NCBI RefSeq assembly: GCF_000425945.1 | Contig: NZ_KE384480.1 | Span: 962,599-1,026,598 of the forward strand | Reading direction: 5' to 3' | DNA length: 64,000 nt | From: Candidatus Solirubrobacter pratensis | GTDB lineage: Bacteria; Actinomycetota; Thermoleophilia; Solirubrobacterales; Solirubrobacteraceae | Shown here: positions 33,246 through 41,767 of the stretch, piece by piece | Layout: every line of letters begins with the position of its first letter | How positions within the stretch are numbered: position 1 is the stretch's first letter | The notes under the pieces: generated by a model | The model's input: only the letters and a program-made list of their open reading frames with translations | Told to the model about the DNA's origin: nothing | Databases searched by the model: none | Program-made: the position numbers and the translations under genes

Positions 33246-34538
33246 TCACTCTGCTCTCGGCGGGCGGCTCAAGAACCGTTCGACGGCGGCGACTGCCACC
33301 GCACACCCGTCCTCACCGGCCAGCGCATCGGCGATGCCGGACGCCCGTGCCCGGAACCGTTCCGTCTCCACCAGCGCGGTGAGCCGCGAGGCCAGCCGGC
33401 CGCGCCGGAGCCGCCCGACGGCGAGCGGCGCGGGACCCGCGCCGAGCGCCGCGACCCGGTGGCCCCAGAAGAACTGGTCGGCCATCGCCGGCATGCACAG
33501 CGTCGGGCGGCCGTGGCGCAGGCCCAGCGCCGTCGTTCCGGCGCCGCCGTGGTGCGCGACCGCGGCGACGCGCGGGAAGAGCGCGTCGTAGGCCACGTCG
33601 CCGATCACGTGCACGCCGGCGTCGTCGCCGCCGCCTTCGCCGAGCCCGGCCCAGCCGCGCTGCAGGATCAGCCGCACGCCGGCGTCGCGCGCCGCCGCCG
33701 TGAGCTCGAAGGTGGTCGCGCGGGCATCGGGGACGGGCGTCGATCCCAGCCCGACGAACACAGGCGGGGGACCGTCCGCGAGGAACGCCTCCGTCGCCGG
33801 CGGCAGCGGCCCCCAGCCCTTCCCGCCCGCCCACCAGTAGCCGCAGGCCACGACGTCCGCCGGCCAGTCGCGCGGCCGCGGGAGCACGTGGGGGCTCACG
33901 CCGACGACCGCTCCCGCGCGCCGCCGGCGCTGCGCCAGCGCCTCGCGCGCGCGGGGCGCGCCCGCGTACCGCGGGCCCAGCACGGTGCCGCGCACGCGGG
34001 TCAGCGCGCCGCGGGTCAGCCACCACAGGACGCCGGCGTCGAGCGCATAGGAGGCGCGGTTGCCCAGCGGCGTGAGCGTCGGCGCCGAGATGTACGGGGC
34101 GGGGACGGGGAAGCTGCGCGTCGGCACCGCCGGCACGTGGTGCACGTGGACGACCGGCCGGCCGAGGTGGCGGGCGACGTCGAGCGCCGGGAAGGTGGCG
34201 GGGAAGGCCAGCAGCGCGTCGGCGCCGTCGGCGGCGCGCAGCGTGTCCTCGTAGATGAGGTGCAACTCGGGGGCGAACAGGTCGGCGATCCGTCGCAGCA
34301 GCGCGAGCGGGTTGCGCGTGCGGCGCAGCGCGTCTCGGCCTTCGTCGCTCTCCATCAGCTCGCGGACGCCGCGGCCGCGGGCGACGGCGACCTCCACGCC
34401 CGATCCCTCCGCCAGCCGGAGGTGCTCCGCGTGGGTGAGCAGGCGGACCTGGTGACCCGCTTGCACGAGCGCTCGCCCGAGCGTCACGAACGGCTCGATG
34501 TCACCACGCGATCCAAATGACACAAATGTCAGACGCAT
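33246..34538 (-). CDS. GT1-family glycosyltransferase (MGT/UGT type)
   Basis: The 430-residue protein has the GT-B fold of family 1 enzymes. The N-terminal acceptor domain starts with FVSFGSRGDIEPFVTLGRAL, typical of sterol, rhamnosyl and macrolide-type glycosyltransferases. The C-terminal nucleotide-sugar domain has VFVGLGSTPV near residue 265, VAHHGGAGTTALGLRHGRP near 340 and PAMADQFFWGHRV near 362. Such enzymes glycosylate lipids or small molecules. It is divergent from three acyltransferase-like genes and may belong to the same glycolipid-type pathway, by inference. The 3' end faces the IolD remnant with 80 nt between, containing short inverted repeats (TGACTC/GAGTCA and AACCGGTT). Confidence 0.9.
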   Translation of the reverse strand: MRLTFVSFGSRGDIEPFVTLGRALVQAGHQVRLLTHAEHLRLAEGSGVEVAVARGRGVRELMESDEGRDALRRTRNPLALLRRIADLFAPELHLIYEDTLRAADGADALLAFPATFPALDVARHLGRPVVHVHHVPAVPTRSFPVPAPYISAPTLTPLGNRASYALDAGVLWWLTRGALTRVRGTVLGPRYAGAPRAREALAQRRRRAGAVVGVSPHVLPRPRDWPADVVACGYWWAGGKGWGPLPPATEAFLADGPPPVFVGLGSTPVPDARATTFELTAAARDAGVRLILQRGWAGLGEGGGDDAGVHVIGDVAYDALFPRVAAVAHHGGAGTTALGLRHGRPTLCMPAMADQFFWGHRVAALGAGPAPLAVGRLRRGRLASRLTALVETERFRARASGIADALAGEDGCAVAVAAVERFLSRPPRAE

Positions 34539-34696
34539 AACCGAAATTCCCCATCAGAAGCCCGCGGTAGCTTACTCTCCATGGGGAAGTCACAGGTGAC
34601 GGGTGGCGCCGTCAGTAGCGAACCTGTGAACTGACGGAAAATGTCACGCTCGTGACCCTGTCGTGGTCAGAGCGTCAACGAGACAGGGGTCGCTGG
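34539..34696. promoter_or_regulatory. Divergent regulatory region with alternative stem elements
   Basis: This 158-nt gap separates the GT1 gene from the acyltransferase cluster and is less GC-rich than its surroundings. CACAGGT (34591-34597) can pair with ACCTGTG (34622-34628). TGACGG occurs twice (34597-34602 and 34632-34637), and both copies can pair with the single CCGTCA segment (34609-34614), giving mutually exclusive stems. TTCCCCAT (34547-34554) and ATGGGGAA (34581-34588) form a wider inverted repeat. An attenuator-like leader or a cluster of operator half-sites is possible. No clear promoter boxes were identified. Confidence 0.4.
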
Positions 34697-36052
34697 ATGA
34701 ACATTGCGCTGGTCGAGTTCGGCTCTTTGATGCTGCACGCAAGCCGACGTTCGACTGTGCTGCCGAACATGGGGTTGGTGCTGCGCTTCCCCGAGGGGCT
34801 GACCGCCGCCGAGCTGGGTGCCGAAGCGCGCCGGCTCGCCTCCCCGTACGGACTGGGGCGCCGCCTGGCGCCGCCGCGCGTGCCGGGCGCGCGCCCGCGC
34901 TGGGTCCCGGCGCCGGACCCGCCGCCGGTCGCGCTCGCGCCGCCGTGCGAGGACGCGCGCTCGCTGGATCGGTGGCTGGCCGACGAGCTGAGCGTCCGGC
35001 ACGACCCGCAGGACGACGCCGGCTGGCGGCTGGCGGCGACGCGCGACGCCGAGGGGGCGACGGTGGTGGCGCTGACGCTCAACCACCTGTTCGGCACCGG
35101 CCGCGACCTCGCCACGACGCTCTACGGCGGGGAGCTGGTCGAGCACGAGAACGGCGACTCGGGGCGGTCGTATGACGTGAAGCGCGAGCTGCTCGACGTG
35201 GGCAGCCGATTCGGCCGCGGGACGCTGGGCGTACTGCGCCTCGGCCGCGAGGTCGCGCTCGCGCCGATGCGCCGCGACCCGTACGGCGCGCTCGCCGATC
35301 TCGGCAAGCCGGTCGCGGCACTGCGCGACCGCGACTCCAGCCGCGGGCGCCCCTCGGCCCGGCGCGTCGGCGCGACGCTGCGCGTGGACGCCGCGGCCTG
35401 GGCGAAGGCGGCCAGGCGCAACGGCGGCACACGCACGGCGCTGCAGGTCGCCGTCGCCGCAAACCTGCTGCGCGCCGCTCGCCGCGCGCGCGGCGGCAAG
35501 ACGGACCGGCCGCTGCGCCTGATCGTCCCGGTCGACCTGGCCGACCGCAGCGAGACGCCACAGGCGGCCGCGACCGTCGGGCCGGTCCGGCTCACCAGCG
35601 CCTCGGTCGAGCTGGCCGGCGGCGCGCCGGACCACGGCGAGCTCACGCCGGTCCGCGCCGAGCTGCAGCGCGCGATCGACGCCGCGGTGCGGCAGATCAA
35701 GGCCACGGGGCGCGTGCCGGTCGCCCCTGGCGTGGTCGACGCGCTGAAGCTGCTCCCGGACGCGATCGCCGCGCGCGTGATGTTCGGCGTCCACGCCCGC
35801 TACGACGGCGCCGTGTCCAACGTCGGCGCGCTCCCGCCGGGGATCCGGCGGATCGGCGAGCACGTGGCGAGCGACGCGTTCCTGATGGCGTTCCCACTGG
35901 GGACCGATCTCGCGATCGCGTTCGGCCGCCAGGACGGCGACGTCACCCTCGGCGCCGTCGCCGATCCGAGCCGCCTCGGCGGCGGGCCGCCGCTCCAGGA
36001 GCGGCTCGCCGAGGAGCTTGCGGCCTGGGACCTGCCCACGACCGCGCTGTGA
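34697..36052 (+). CDS. WS/DGAT-like acyltransferase paralogue 1 (degenerate HHxxxDG)
   Basis: The 451-residue protein shows the two-domain chloramphenicol-acetyltransferase-like fold of wax ester synthase/DGAT, PapA and condensation-type enzymes. The active-site motif HHxxxDG is altered to NHLFGTG at about residues 128-134. Downstream family landmarks remain: TALQVAVAANLLR near 258, LRLIVPVDLADR near 277, and the C-terminal SNVGALPPGIRRIG near 373, like SNVpGP of WS/DGAT. Loss of the first His and the Asp suggests weak or no acyl transfer. ATG 34697 follows AGGGG with 7-nt spacing; a GTG at 34652 is a possible alternative. The stop overlaps the next start by 4 nt. Confidence 0.72.
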   Translation: MNIALVEFGSLMLHASRRSTVLPNMGLVLRFPEGLTAAELGAEARRLASPYGLGRRLAPPRVPGARPRWVPAPDPPPVALAPPCEDARSLDRWLADELSVRHDPQDDAGWRLAATRDAEGATVVALTLNHLFGTGRDLATTLYGGELVEHENGDSGRSYDVKRELLDVGSRFGRGTLGVLRLGREVALAPMRRDPYGALADLGKPVAALRDRDSSRGRPSARRVGATLRVDAAAWAKAARRNGGTRTALQVAVAANLLRAARRARGGKTDRPLRLIVPVDLADRSETPQAAATVGPVRLTSASVELAGGAPDHGELTPVRAELQRAIDAAVRQIKATGRVPVAPGVVDALKLLPDAIAARVMFGVHARYDGAVSNVGALPPGIRRIGEHVASDAFLMAFPLGTDLAIAFGRQDGDVTLGAVADPSRLGGGPPLQERLAEELAAWDLPTTAL

Positions 36053-37491
36053 CCGTCCGCGACCGATTGGACTCTCGAATGACGACGATGACACCCACCG
36101 CTCCCGCGCCACACGCCGGCGTGCAGGCCGATCCGAAGGCCGAGATCCCGCTCGTCGACTGGGGCAGCCTCGCCCTGCGCGCGGGGCGCGTCGGGCCGGT
36201 CCTGCCGCACATGGCGTGGCTGCTGCGCTTCCCGGACGCGATCGGCGGGCCGGAGCTCGCCGCCGAGGCACGGCGGCTGGCCGCCACGCCGTATGGGCTG
36301 GGGCGGCGGATCGTGCCGCCGCGCCTGCCCGGCGGCCGCCATCGCTGGCGCCAGGAGCGGATCGCGCCGGCCGTCGCGATCGCGCCGCGCCCGCTCACGG
36401 GACCCGATGCACTCGCCGCATGGCTGGATCGCGAGCTCGGGGTACCGCTCGATCCGGAGCACGACGCCGGCTGGCGCATGGCCGCCGCCCCGACCGCCGA
36501 CGGCGGGACGGCCGTGCTGGTCGTCGCGCACCACCTGTTCGGGACGGGCGGCGGCATCCTGCGCGCGCTCTACGGCGACGACCGGTTCGACCCGACCGTC
36601 GGCACGACCGAGACGCGGTTCTCGGCGGCGAACGACTTCACGGTCTGGCGCGAGGCGCGCGGCGTGGCCGAGCGCGTGGGCCTGGGCCTGCGCGGCGCGG
36701 CGCGGCTGGCCGGCGCGCTCCCGGACGCGGTGCGGGCGGCGGGCCGCGAGCGTGACGGCCGGGCCATCCGCCCGCCACGCGGGCGCGACCGGACGCGCCG
36801 CCCGCCGTCGAACCTGCGCGTGGCGGCGATCGCCACGCCGCCGGCCTCGGCGTGGGACGACGCCGCGATGGCGCGCGGCGGGACGGGCAACACGCTGCTC
36901 GCGGCGGTCGCCGCGAACCTCCTGCGGCGGGCGCGCATGGCCCGGGGCGGCCCCGCCGGGCGGACGCTGCGGCTGCTGCTCCCGGTCGACCTGACCGATC
37001 GCGAGGTCGCGCGGATCGTGGAGCGCTCGTCCGGACCGGCGCCGGCCATGACGACGGCGGAGATCGTCGTGGAGGGCGGCGCGCCGGCGCACGGCGACCT
37101 GCGCGCGCTGCGGGCCCGCATGAAGGCCGCGTTCATCGCCGACAGCGGCAACGTCCCGGCGGTCCGCGGCGCGGGCGACGCGATGCGGCTGCTGCCCGAG
37201 GCGCTGACGTTCCGCGCGGCCGCGCGAGCGGCGCTGCGCTTCGACGGCTGCGCGTCCAACGTCGGCTCGATCCCGCCGGCGACGCTGCACCTGGGCGACC
37301 ACGTCGCGGACGACATGGCGATGCTCGGCTTCCCGATCGGCAACGAGGCGATCACCGCGCTGATCCGCTATCGCGACCGGGTCGCCGTGACGGTCGTCAC
37401 CGATCCGCTGCGGCTGGGTCCGGCCGCCGACCTGCGCGGCTGGCTCGCCGAGGAGCTCTCCTCGTGGGGCATCGAGGGGGCGGTGTGGTGA
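36049..37491 (+). CDS. WS/DGAT-like acyltransferase paralogue 2 (HHxxxTG)
   Basis: The 480-residue paralogue has an extra 25-residue N-terminus before the shared VDWGSLALRAGRVGPVLPH start. The catalytic motif is HHLFGTG near residues 161-167: the second His, the probable general base, is kept but the Asp is Thr. Later landmarks are NTLLAAVAANLLRRAR, LRLLLPVDLTDRE and SNVGSIPPATLHLG. It may still transfer acyl groups, since the Asp is mainly structural in this superfamily. The start GTG overlaps the previous stop (GTGA); an ATG ten codons later is an alternative. The stop overlaps the next ATG by 1 nt. Confidence 0.74.
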   Translation: MTVRDRLDSRMTTMTPTAPAPHAGVQADPKAEIPLVDWGSLALRAGRVGPVLPHMAWLLRFPDAIGGPELAAEARRLAATPYGLGRRIVPPRLPGGRHRWRQERIAPAVAIAPRPLTGPDALAAWLDRELGVPLDPEHDAGWRMAAAPTADGGTAVLVVAHHLFGTGGGILRALYGDDRFDPTVGTTETRFSAANDFTVWREARGVAERVGLGLRGAARLAGALPDAVRAAGRERDGRAIRPPRGRDRTRRPPSNLRVAAIATPPASAWDDAAMARGGTGNTLLAAVAANLLRRARMARGGPAGRTLRLLLPVDLTDREVARIVERSSGPAPAMTTAEIVVEGGAPAHGDLRALRARMKAAFIADSGNVPAVRGAGDAMRLLPEALTFRAAARAALRFDGCASNVGSIPPATLHLGDHVADDMAMLGFPIGNEAITALIRYRDRVAVTVVTDPLRLGPAADLRGWLAEELSSWGIEGAVW

Positions 37492-38840
37492 TGAACGTGC
37501 CGCTCGACGGCCACGCCGCGATGTACGTCGCCGCGAGCCGGTTCCGCCACCCGCCGTGCGTGGGCGTGGTGCGGCTCTTCGAGGAGGAGGTCGCGCACAA
37601 CGCGCTCGCGGCCTACGCGGAGCAGCTGGCCGCCAACCCTCGAGGGTTCGGCCGGCGCGTCGTCGCGCCGCGGATCCCGGGCGCGCGGGCGCGCTGGCGG
37701 CCGGTGAGCGACCTCCCGCCGCTGCGCATCGAGCCGCAGGCGCTCGGCGCGGCGGAGCTGTCGGCGCTGCTCGACGACGAGGTCAGCATGCATCCCGACC
37801 CGTCGCGCGACGCGGGCTGGCGGCTCGCGGCGCTCCCCAACGGCGACGGCGGGACCGTCGTCCTCACCTGGCTGCACCACGCGTACGGCGACGGGCGCTC
37901 GATTCTCGAGACGGCCTTCGCGCCGCCCCCGGAGCCGCCGCCTGCGCCGGCGCCGGCCGACGTGCGGGCGATCGACGAGCTCGGCGACGTGATCGCGCGC
38001 GTGCGCCAGGGCGTGGCGGGCAGCGCGCGGCTGGGCCGCGAGGTCGCGCTGCCCCGCTGGCGCACACCCCACGGCGAGCTGGCGGGGCTGCGGCCGGCGC
38101 TCGCCGCGCTGGGACGGCGCGACCGCAGCGTGGGGGCGCGCTCCCAGCGCCGCGTCGTCGCGCTCGCGCGCATGGATGCCGAGGCCTGGGAGGAGCGGGC
38201 GCGGGCGCTCAGGGGCGCGGGGAACACGCTGCTGATCGCGGTGCTCGCCAACCTGCTCCGGCTCGCCCGGCACGCGCGCGGCGAGCTCGACGAGCGCCCG
38301 CTGCGCGTGCTCGTACCCGTCGACATGCGCTCGCGGCGCAAAGGAGGCGGCGACTGGTCGCACGGCGCGGCCACCAACACCGCGACGGCGGCGATCGTCG
38401 AGCTGTCCGGCCGCTCGCCGGGCCACGACCGGCTCGACGACGTGAGCGAGGCGACCTGGCAGGCGCTGCGGCGCGTGGCCGTCGCCAGGTCCCGCGCCCG
38501 CTCGCCGCGGCCGTCCGGAACGGTGGACGCGATGGATCTGCTGCCGAGCGCGATCACGCACCGCGTCGCGGCGCGCGTGCAGGCCGACGTCGACGGCGTC
38601 GCGTCTAACGTCGGCCCGATCCCGGCGCACGTCGCGCAGCTCGGCCGCTACAACGCACGCGTCGTCTACCCGCTCGCCGGCCCGATGCTGACCGACCTCA
38701 CGATCTGCATGGGCCGCGACCGCACGCACGCGACGCTCGGCGTCATCGCGGACTCCGCCCGCTGGGGCCCCGGAGGGACCTTGCGGCAGCGCGTGGCCGA
38801 GGAGCTGGCGGCCTGGGGCGTGCAAGCGGACGTCCGCTGA
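37491..38840 (+). CDS. WS/DGAT-like acyltransferase paralogue 3 (intact HHxxxDG)
   Basis: The 449-residue paralogue carries the canonical HHAYGDG motif near residues 129-135, so it is the member most likely to be catalytically active. Shared landmarks are RRVVAPRIPGARARW, NTLLIAVLANLLRLARHARG, LRVLVPVDMRSR and SNVGPIPAHVAQLG. Family members esterify alcohols, diacylglycerol or glycolipid hydroxyls with fatty acyl-CoA, or use carrier-bound acyl chains (PapA). With the divergent GT1 gene and the downstream sulfation genes, acylation of a glycolipid is a sensible hypothesis. Start ATG 37491 shares a base with the previous stop (TGATG). Confidence 0.78.
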   Translation: MNVPLDGHAAMYVAASRFRHPPCVGVVRLFEEEVAHNALAAYAEQLAANPRGFGRRVVAPRIPGARARWRPVSDLPPLRIEPQALGAAELSALLDDEVSMHPDPSRDAGWRLAALPNGDGGTVVLTWLHHAYGDGRSILETAFAPPPEPPPAPAPADVRAIDELGDVIARVRQGVAGSARLGREVALPRWRTPHGELAGLRPALAALGRRDRSVGARSQRRVVALARMDAEAWEERARALRGAGNTLLIAVLANLLRLARHARGELDERPLRVLVPVDMRSRRKGGGDWSHGAATNTATAAIVELSGRSPGHDRLDDVSEATWQALRRVAVARSRARSPRPSGTVDAMDLLPSAITHRVAARVQADVDGVASNVGPIPAHVAQLGRYNARVVYPLAGPMLTDLTICMGRDRTHATLGVIADSARWGPGGTLRQRVAEELAAWGVQADVR

Positions 38841-39214
38841 TCTCGCGGGAACGAGGCAAGAGGTCCGTGCGGAGCGATGCGCGCACGTCCTCAGTTCGGG
38901 ATCAGACCACCGGTCGGGCTGTGCGCATCGTCGTCGTCCGTGTTAATCCCACCCTCAGCGTTCGCGGTTAGCGTGACCGAGACGCCGCCGGTGAGGGGTG
39001 GGGAGCTCCTCAGTCGCCCGCGGTTCAGCCGGAGAGAGACGAGAGGGGGGAGTCTTGATCGACTCCCAGGCAGAGCAGGGTCGCGGCACCGCGGTGCCGC
39101 GTGCGATGGTGCGCGCGCCGATGGCGCCGCAGCGGCAGAGGTCGCTTGCCGTGCCGAGCGCGATCGGCGGAGCGCCGGGCATCGACGGATCGCGTGCCTT
39201 CGTGAGGTTGAGTC
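38841..39214. other. 374-nt spacer before the sulfation genes, no clear gene
   Basis: No recognisable gene lies between the third acyltransferase gene and the sulfotransferase-APS kinase fusion. A possible short frame begins at TTG 39055 after a purine-rich GAGAGGGGGGAG and runs to 39234, overlapping the next gene. It has no family resemblance and is listed only as a possibility. The region is less GC-biased around 38935-38965 (GTGTTAATCCC) and may hold the promoter of the downstream operon. Confidence 0.35.
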
Positions 39215-40678
39215 ATGGGATCACGCAGCGTTGAGGACCGGGCGCTTGCGACGCATCGCCAGGGGACCGGGGAGCCGCGGTCGTCGCATGTCCGCAATCC
39301 GCTCGCCCTGATCGTCGCCGGCCCGCAATCCGGGGCGTCGGAGCTGGCGCGGCTCCTCGACGGTCATCAGCACATCGCGGTCGCGCCGCGAATGGGCTGG
39401 CTGACGACGATGCCGGACGATCGCGAGGCGGTCGGCCCCGACGGGATGATTCGTCCCGCACTGCTGCAGCGGATCGTGGACCCGCGCGGCGACGAACCGC
39501 TGTCCGCCGACGAGCTCGGCGCCACGCTCACGACGTCCTACGCCGACTTCGTGAGCTCGATGTTCGACCGTCACGCCGCCGGCCGCGGCAAGCCGCTGGC
39601 CGTCGCCGACGCGGTGGGTATGGCGCCGGACCTGCTGCGGCTCGCGGCGCTGTGGCCGCAGACGCGCGCCATCCACCTGATCCGCGACGGACGCGAGCTG
39701 GCGCATGCCGCGATCGACCCCGCTTGGGCCGCGCGCCACATGCCGGCGCTCGGAAGCTGGGCGGGCGATCCGGTGGCGACCTCCGCGCTCTGGTGGGAGT
39801 TCCACGTGCGCTGCGCACGCGAGGCCGGCATCCTGCTCGGCCCCGAGCGCTACCGGGAGATCCGCTTCGAGGAGCTCGCGCGCTCGCCCCATGCCGTCTG
39901 CTCGGCGCTCTGCGCCTTCCTCGGCGTCCCGTTCGACGAAGCGATGGTCCGCGTCCCGCGGCCCGACCATCACGTCGACCGGAGTCCACCACTCAGCTCC
40001 GCGGACGTCGCGCGCTGGGAGGCGGTGGCGGGCGATCTCCTCGACGAGCTCGGCTACGCGCGCCGAGCGCCTCGAGCGGCGCAGACCGCAAGGGCCGCCG
40101 AGCCGCGCGACGGGTTCGACGGGCGACCGCTTCCCGCAGCCGCGCCGCGCCCGCCGGCCGGTCGCACGCTGTGGCTGACCGGACTGCCCAGCGCGGGCAA
40201 GTCGACCGTGGCGCGTCTCGTCGAGCGCCAGTTGCGCAAGCGCGGCCGGAACGTCGAGGTGCTCGACGGAGACGTGGTCAGACGCAACCTCTCCCAGGGC
40301 CTCGGCTTCTCGAAGGAGGACCGCGACACGAACATCCGGCGCATCGCCTACGTCGCCGACCTCCTGTCGCGCAACGGCGTGATCGTGATCGTGGCGGCGA
40401 TCTCCCCGTATAGGGCGGTTCGCGACGAGGCCCGCGCGCTGATCGGAGAGCGCTTCATCGAGGTACACGTACACGCCCCGGTGTCGGTGTGCGCGTCGCG
40501 CGACGTCAAGGGCCTTTATGCCAAGGCGCGCGCGGGCGAGATCGCGCACCTCACCGGCGTGTCGGACCCGTACGAGCCGCCGACCCATCCCGAGGTCGTG
40601 CTGAACACCGAGCACCAGACGCCCGAGAGCTCTGCCGCGACCCTGCTCCACCACCTCGACCCCCGGACCTTCCCATGA
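39215..40678 (+). CDS. Sulfotransferase-APS kinase fusion protein
   Basis: The 487-residue protein has two modules. Residues 25-285 form a sulfotransferase-like domain: LIVAGPQSGASELARLLDGH corresponds to the 5'-phosphosulfate loop and AIHLIRDGRELAHAA to the 3'-phosphate motif. Residues 310-487 are an APS kinase (CysC): P-loop GLPSAGKST near 323-331, VLDGDVVRRNLSQGLGFS, DRDTNIRRI, AAISPYR, KGLYAKARAG and TGVSDPYEPP. The kinase phosphorylates adenosine 5'-phosphosulfate to PAPS, the donor for sulfotransferases, so production and use of PAPS may be linked in one chain. The 5' loop lacks the usual PRSGTT sequence, so the first domain might be divergent. The stop overlaps the ATP sulfurylase gene by 4 nt. 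Confidence 0.88.
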   Translation: MGSRSVEDRALATHRQGTGEPRSSHVRNPLALIVAGPQSGASELARLLDGHQHIAVAPRMGWLTTMPDDREAVGPDGMIRPALLQRIVDPRGDEPLSADELGATLTTSYADFVSSMFDRHAAGRGKPLAVADAVGMAPDLLRLAALWPQTRAIHLIRDGRELAHAAIDPAWAARHMPALGSWAGDPVATSALWWEFHVRCAREAGILLGPERYREIRFEELARSPHAVCSALCAFLGVPFDEAMVRVPRPDHHVDRSPPLSSADVARWEAVAGDLLDELGYARRAPRAAQTARAAEPRDGFDGRPLPAAAPRPPAGRTLWLTGLPSAGKSTVARLVERQLRKRGRNVEVLDGDVVRRNLSQGLGFSKEDRDTNIRRIAYVADLLSRNGVIVIVAAISPYRAVRDEARALIGERFIEVHVHAPVSVCASRDVKGLYAKARAGEIAHLTGVSDPYEPPTHPEVVLNTEHQTPESSAATLLHHLDPRTFP

Positions 40679-41742
40679 AACGGCTCCAGCTCAGCGCGCG
40701 CCAGTCCGCGGATGTCGAGTTGCTCGCCAACGGCGGCTACGCGCCGCTCAGCGGCTTCATGGGCGAGGCCGACTGGCGCTCGGTCGTCGAGACGATGCGC
40801 CTTGCCGGCGGTCAACCATGGCCGATACCGGTCACGCTCGCCTGCGAGTACGGCGAGGTCGGCGACGCGTTCATGCTCATCGGCGCGGAGGGCACTCGGC
40901 TGGGAACCCTGCTTGTCGACGAGGTCTACGAGCGCGACCTCCTCCGCGAGGCGGAGCTGGTCTACCGGACGACGGACACGGCGCATCCGGGCGTCGCCGC
41001 GTTGCTGAGCGAACCGGCTCGGACGCTCGCCGGCCGCCCGCTCGTCGCCGCGATGCCACGCCACCTCCCGGCGGTCGCGCCGTACGTGCTCAGCCCGGCG
41101 GACGCCCGGGCGGCCTTCACCGAGCGGGGCTGGCGCACCGTGGTGGGCTTCCAGACCCGCAACCCCATCCACCGCGCGCACGAGTACCTGACCAAGGCGG
41201 CGCTCGAGATCGTCGACGGACTCTTCGTCCACCCCATCGTGGGCGAGACGAAGGCCGACGACATCCCGCCCGAGGTGCGCATGCAGTGCTACGAGGTGCT
41301 GCTGCGCCGCTACTACCCGGCCGACCGAGTCCTCCTCGGCGTCAACCCGGCGGCGATGCGCTACGCGGGCCCGCGCGAGGCGGTGTTCCACGCGCTCGTG
41401 CGACGCAACTACGGCTGCACCCATTTCATCGTCGGACGCGATCACGCCGGCGTCGGGACCTACTACGGCACGTATGACGCCCACGCCATCTTCGACGCGT
41501 TCGTTCCCGGCGAGCTCGGCATCGAGCCACTGTTCTTCGAGCATGCCTTCTGGTGCCCGATCACGGGCGGCATGGCCACGACGAAGACGTCGCCCGCGGC
41601 ACCGCAAGAGCGCATCGCGCTCTCGGGCACGCGGCTTCGCGAGATGCTGAGCCGCGGCGAGCGCCCGCCGGAGGAGTTCACCCGAGCCGAGGTCGCCGAC
41701 GTGCTCTCTCAGGCCTATGCGCGCGAGCGGATCGAGGTCTGA
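40675..41742 (+). CDS. sat: ATP sulfurylase (sulfate adenylyltransferase)
   Basis: The 355-residue enzyme matches the homo-oligomeric Sat family: GFQTRNPIHRAHEYL near residue 160 (ATP/sulfate site), LFVHPIVGETKADDIP near 184, FIVGRDHAGVGTYYG near 253 and ISGTRLRE-like LSGTRLREML near 322. It joins sulfate to ATP to give APS, which the fused APS kinase encoded upstream turns into PAPS. It is shorter at the N-terminus than many Sat proteins (usually about 390), beginning close to the LSARQSADVELLANGGYAPL segment. Start ATG 40675 overlaps the upstream stop (ATGA). Being next to sulfotransferases rather than cysI/cysH genes points to sulfation rather than assimilation. Confidence 0.93.
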   Translation: MKRLQLSARQSADVELLANGGYAPLSGFMGEADWRSVVETMRLAGGQPWPIPVTLACEYGEVGDAFMLIGAEGTRLGTLLVDEVYERDLLREAELVYRTTDTAHPGVAALLSEPARTLAGRPLVAAMPRHLPAVAPYVLSPADARAAFTERGWRTVVGFQTRNPIHRAHEYLTKAALEIVDGLFVHPIVGETKADDIPPEVRMQCYEVLLRRYYPADRVLLGVNPAAMRYAGPREAVFHALVRRNYGCTHFIVGRDHAGVGTYYGTYDAHAIFDAFVPGELGIEPLFFEHAFWCPITGGMATTKTSPAAPQERIALSGTRLREMLSRGERPPEEFTRAEVADVLSQAYARERIEV

Positions 41743-41767
41743 TGGACGCTCTGCAAGGACGCGCACC

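Noticed and set aside
39055..39234. Small gene (TTG start) ahead of the sulfotransferase-APS kinase fusion
   Set aside because: No family resemblance, rare start codon and overlap with the well-supported downstream gene; kept only as a note in the spacer entry.
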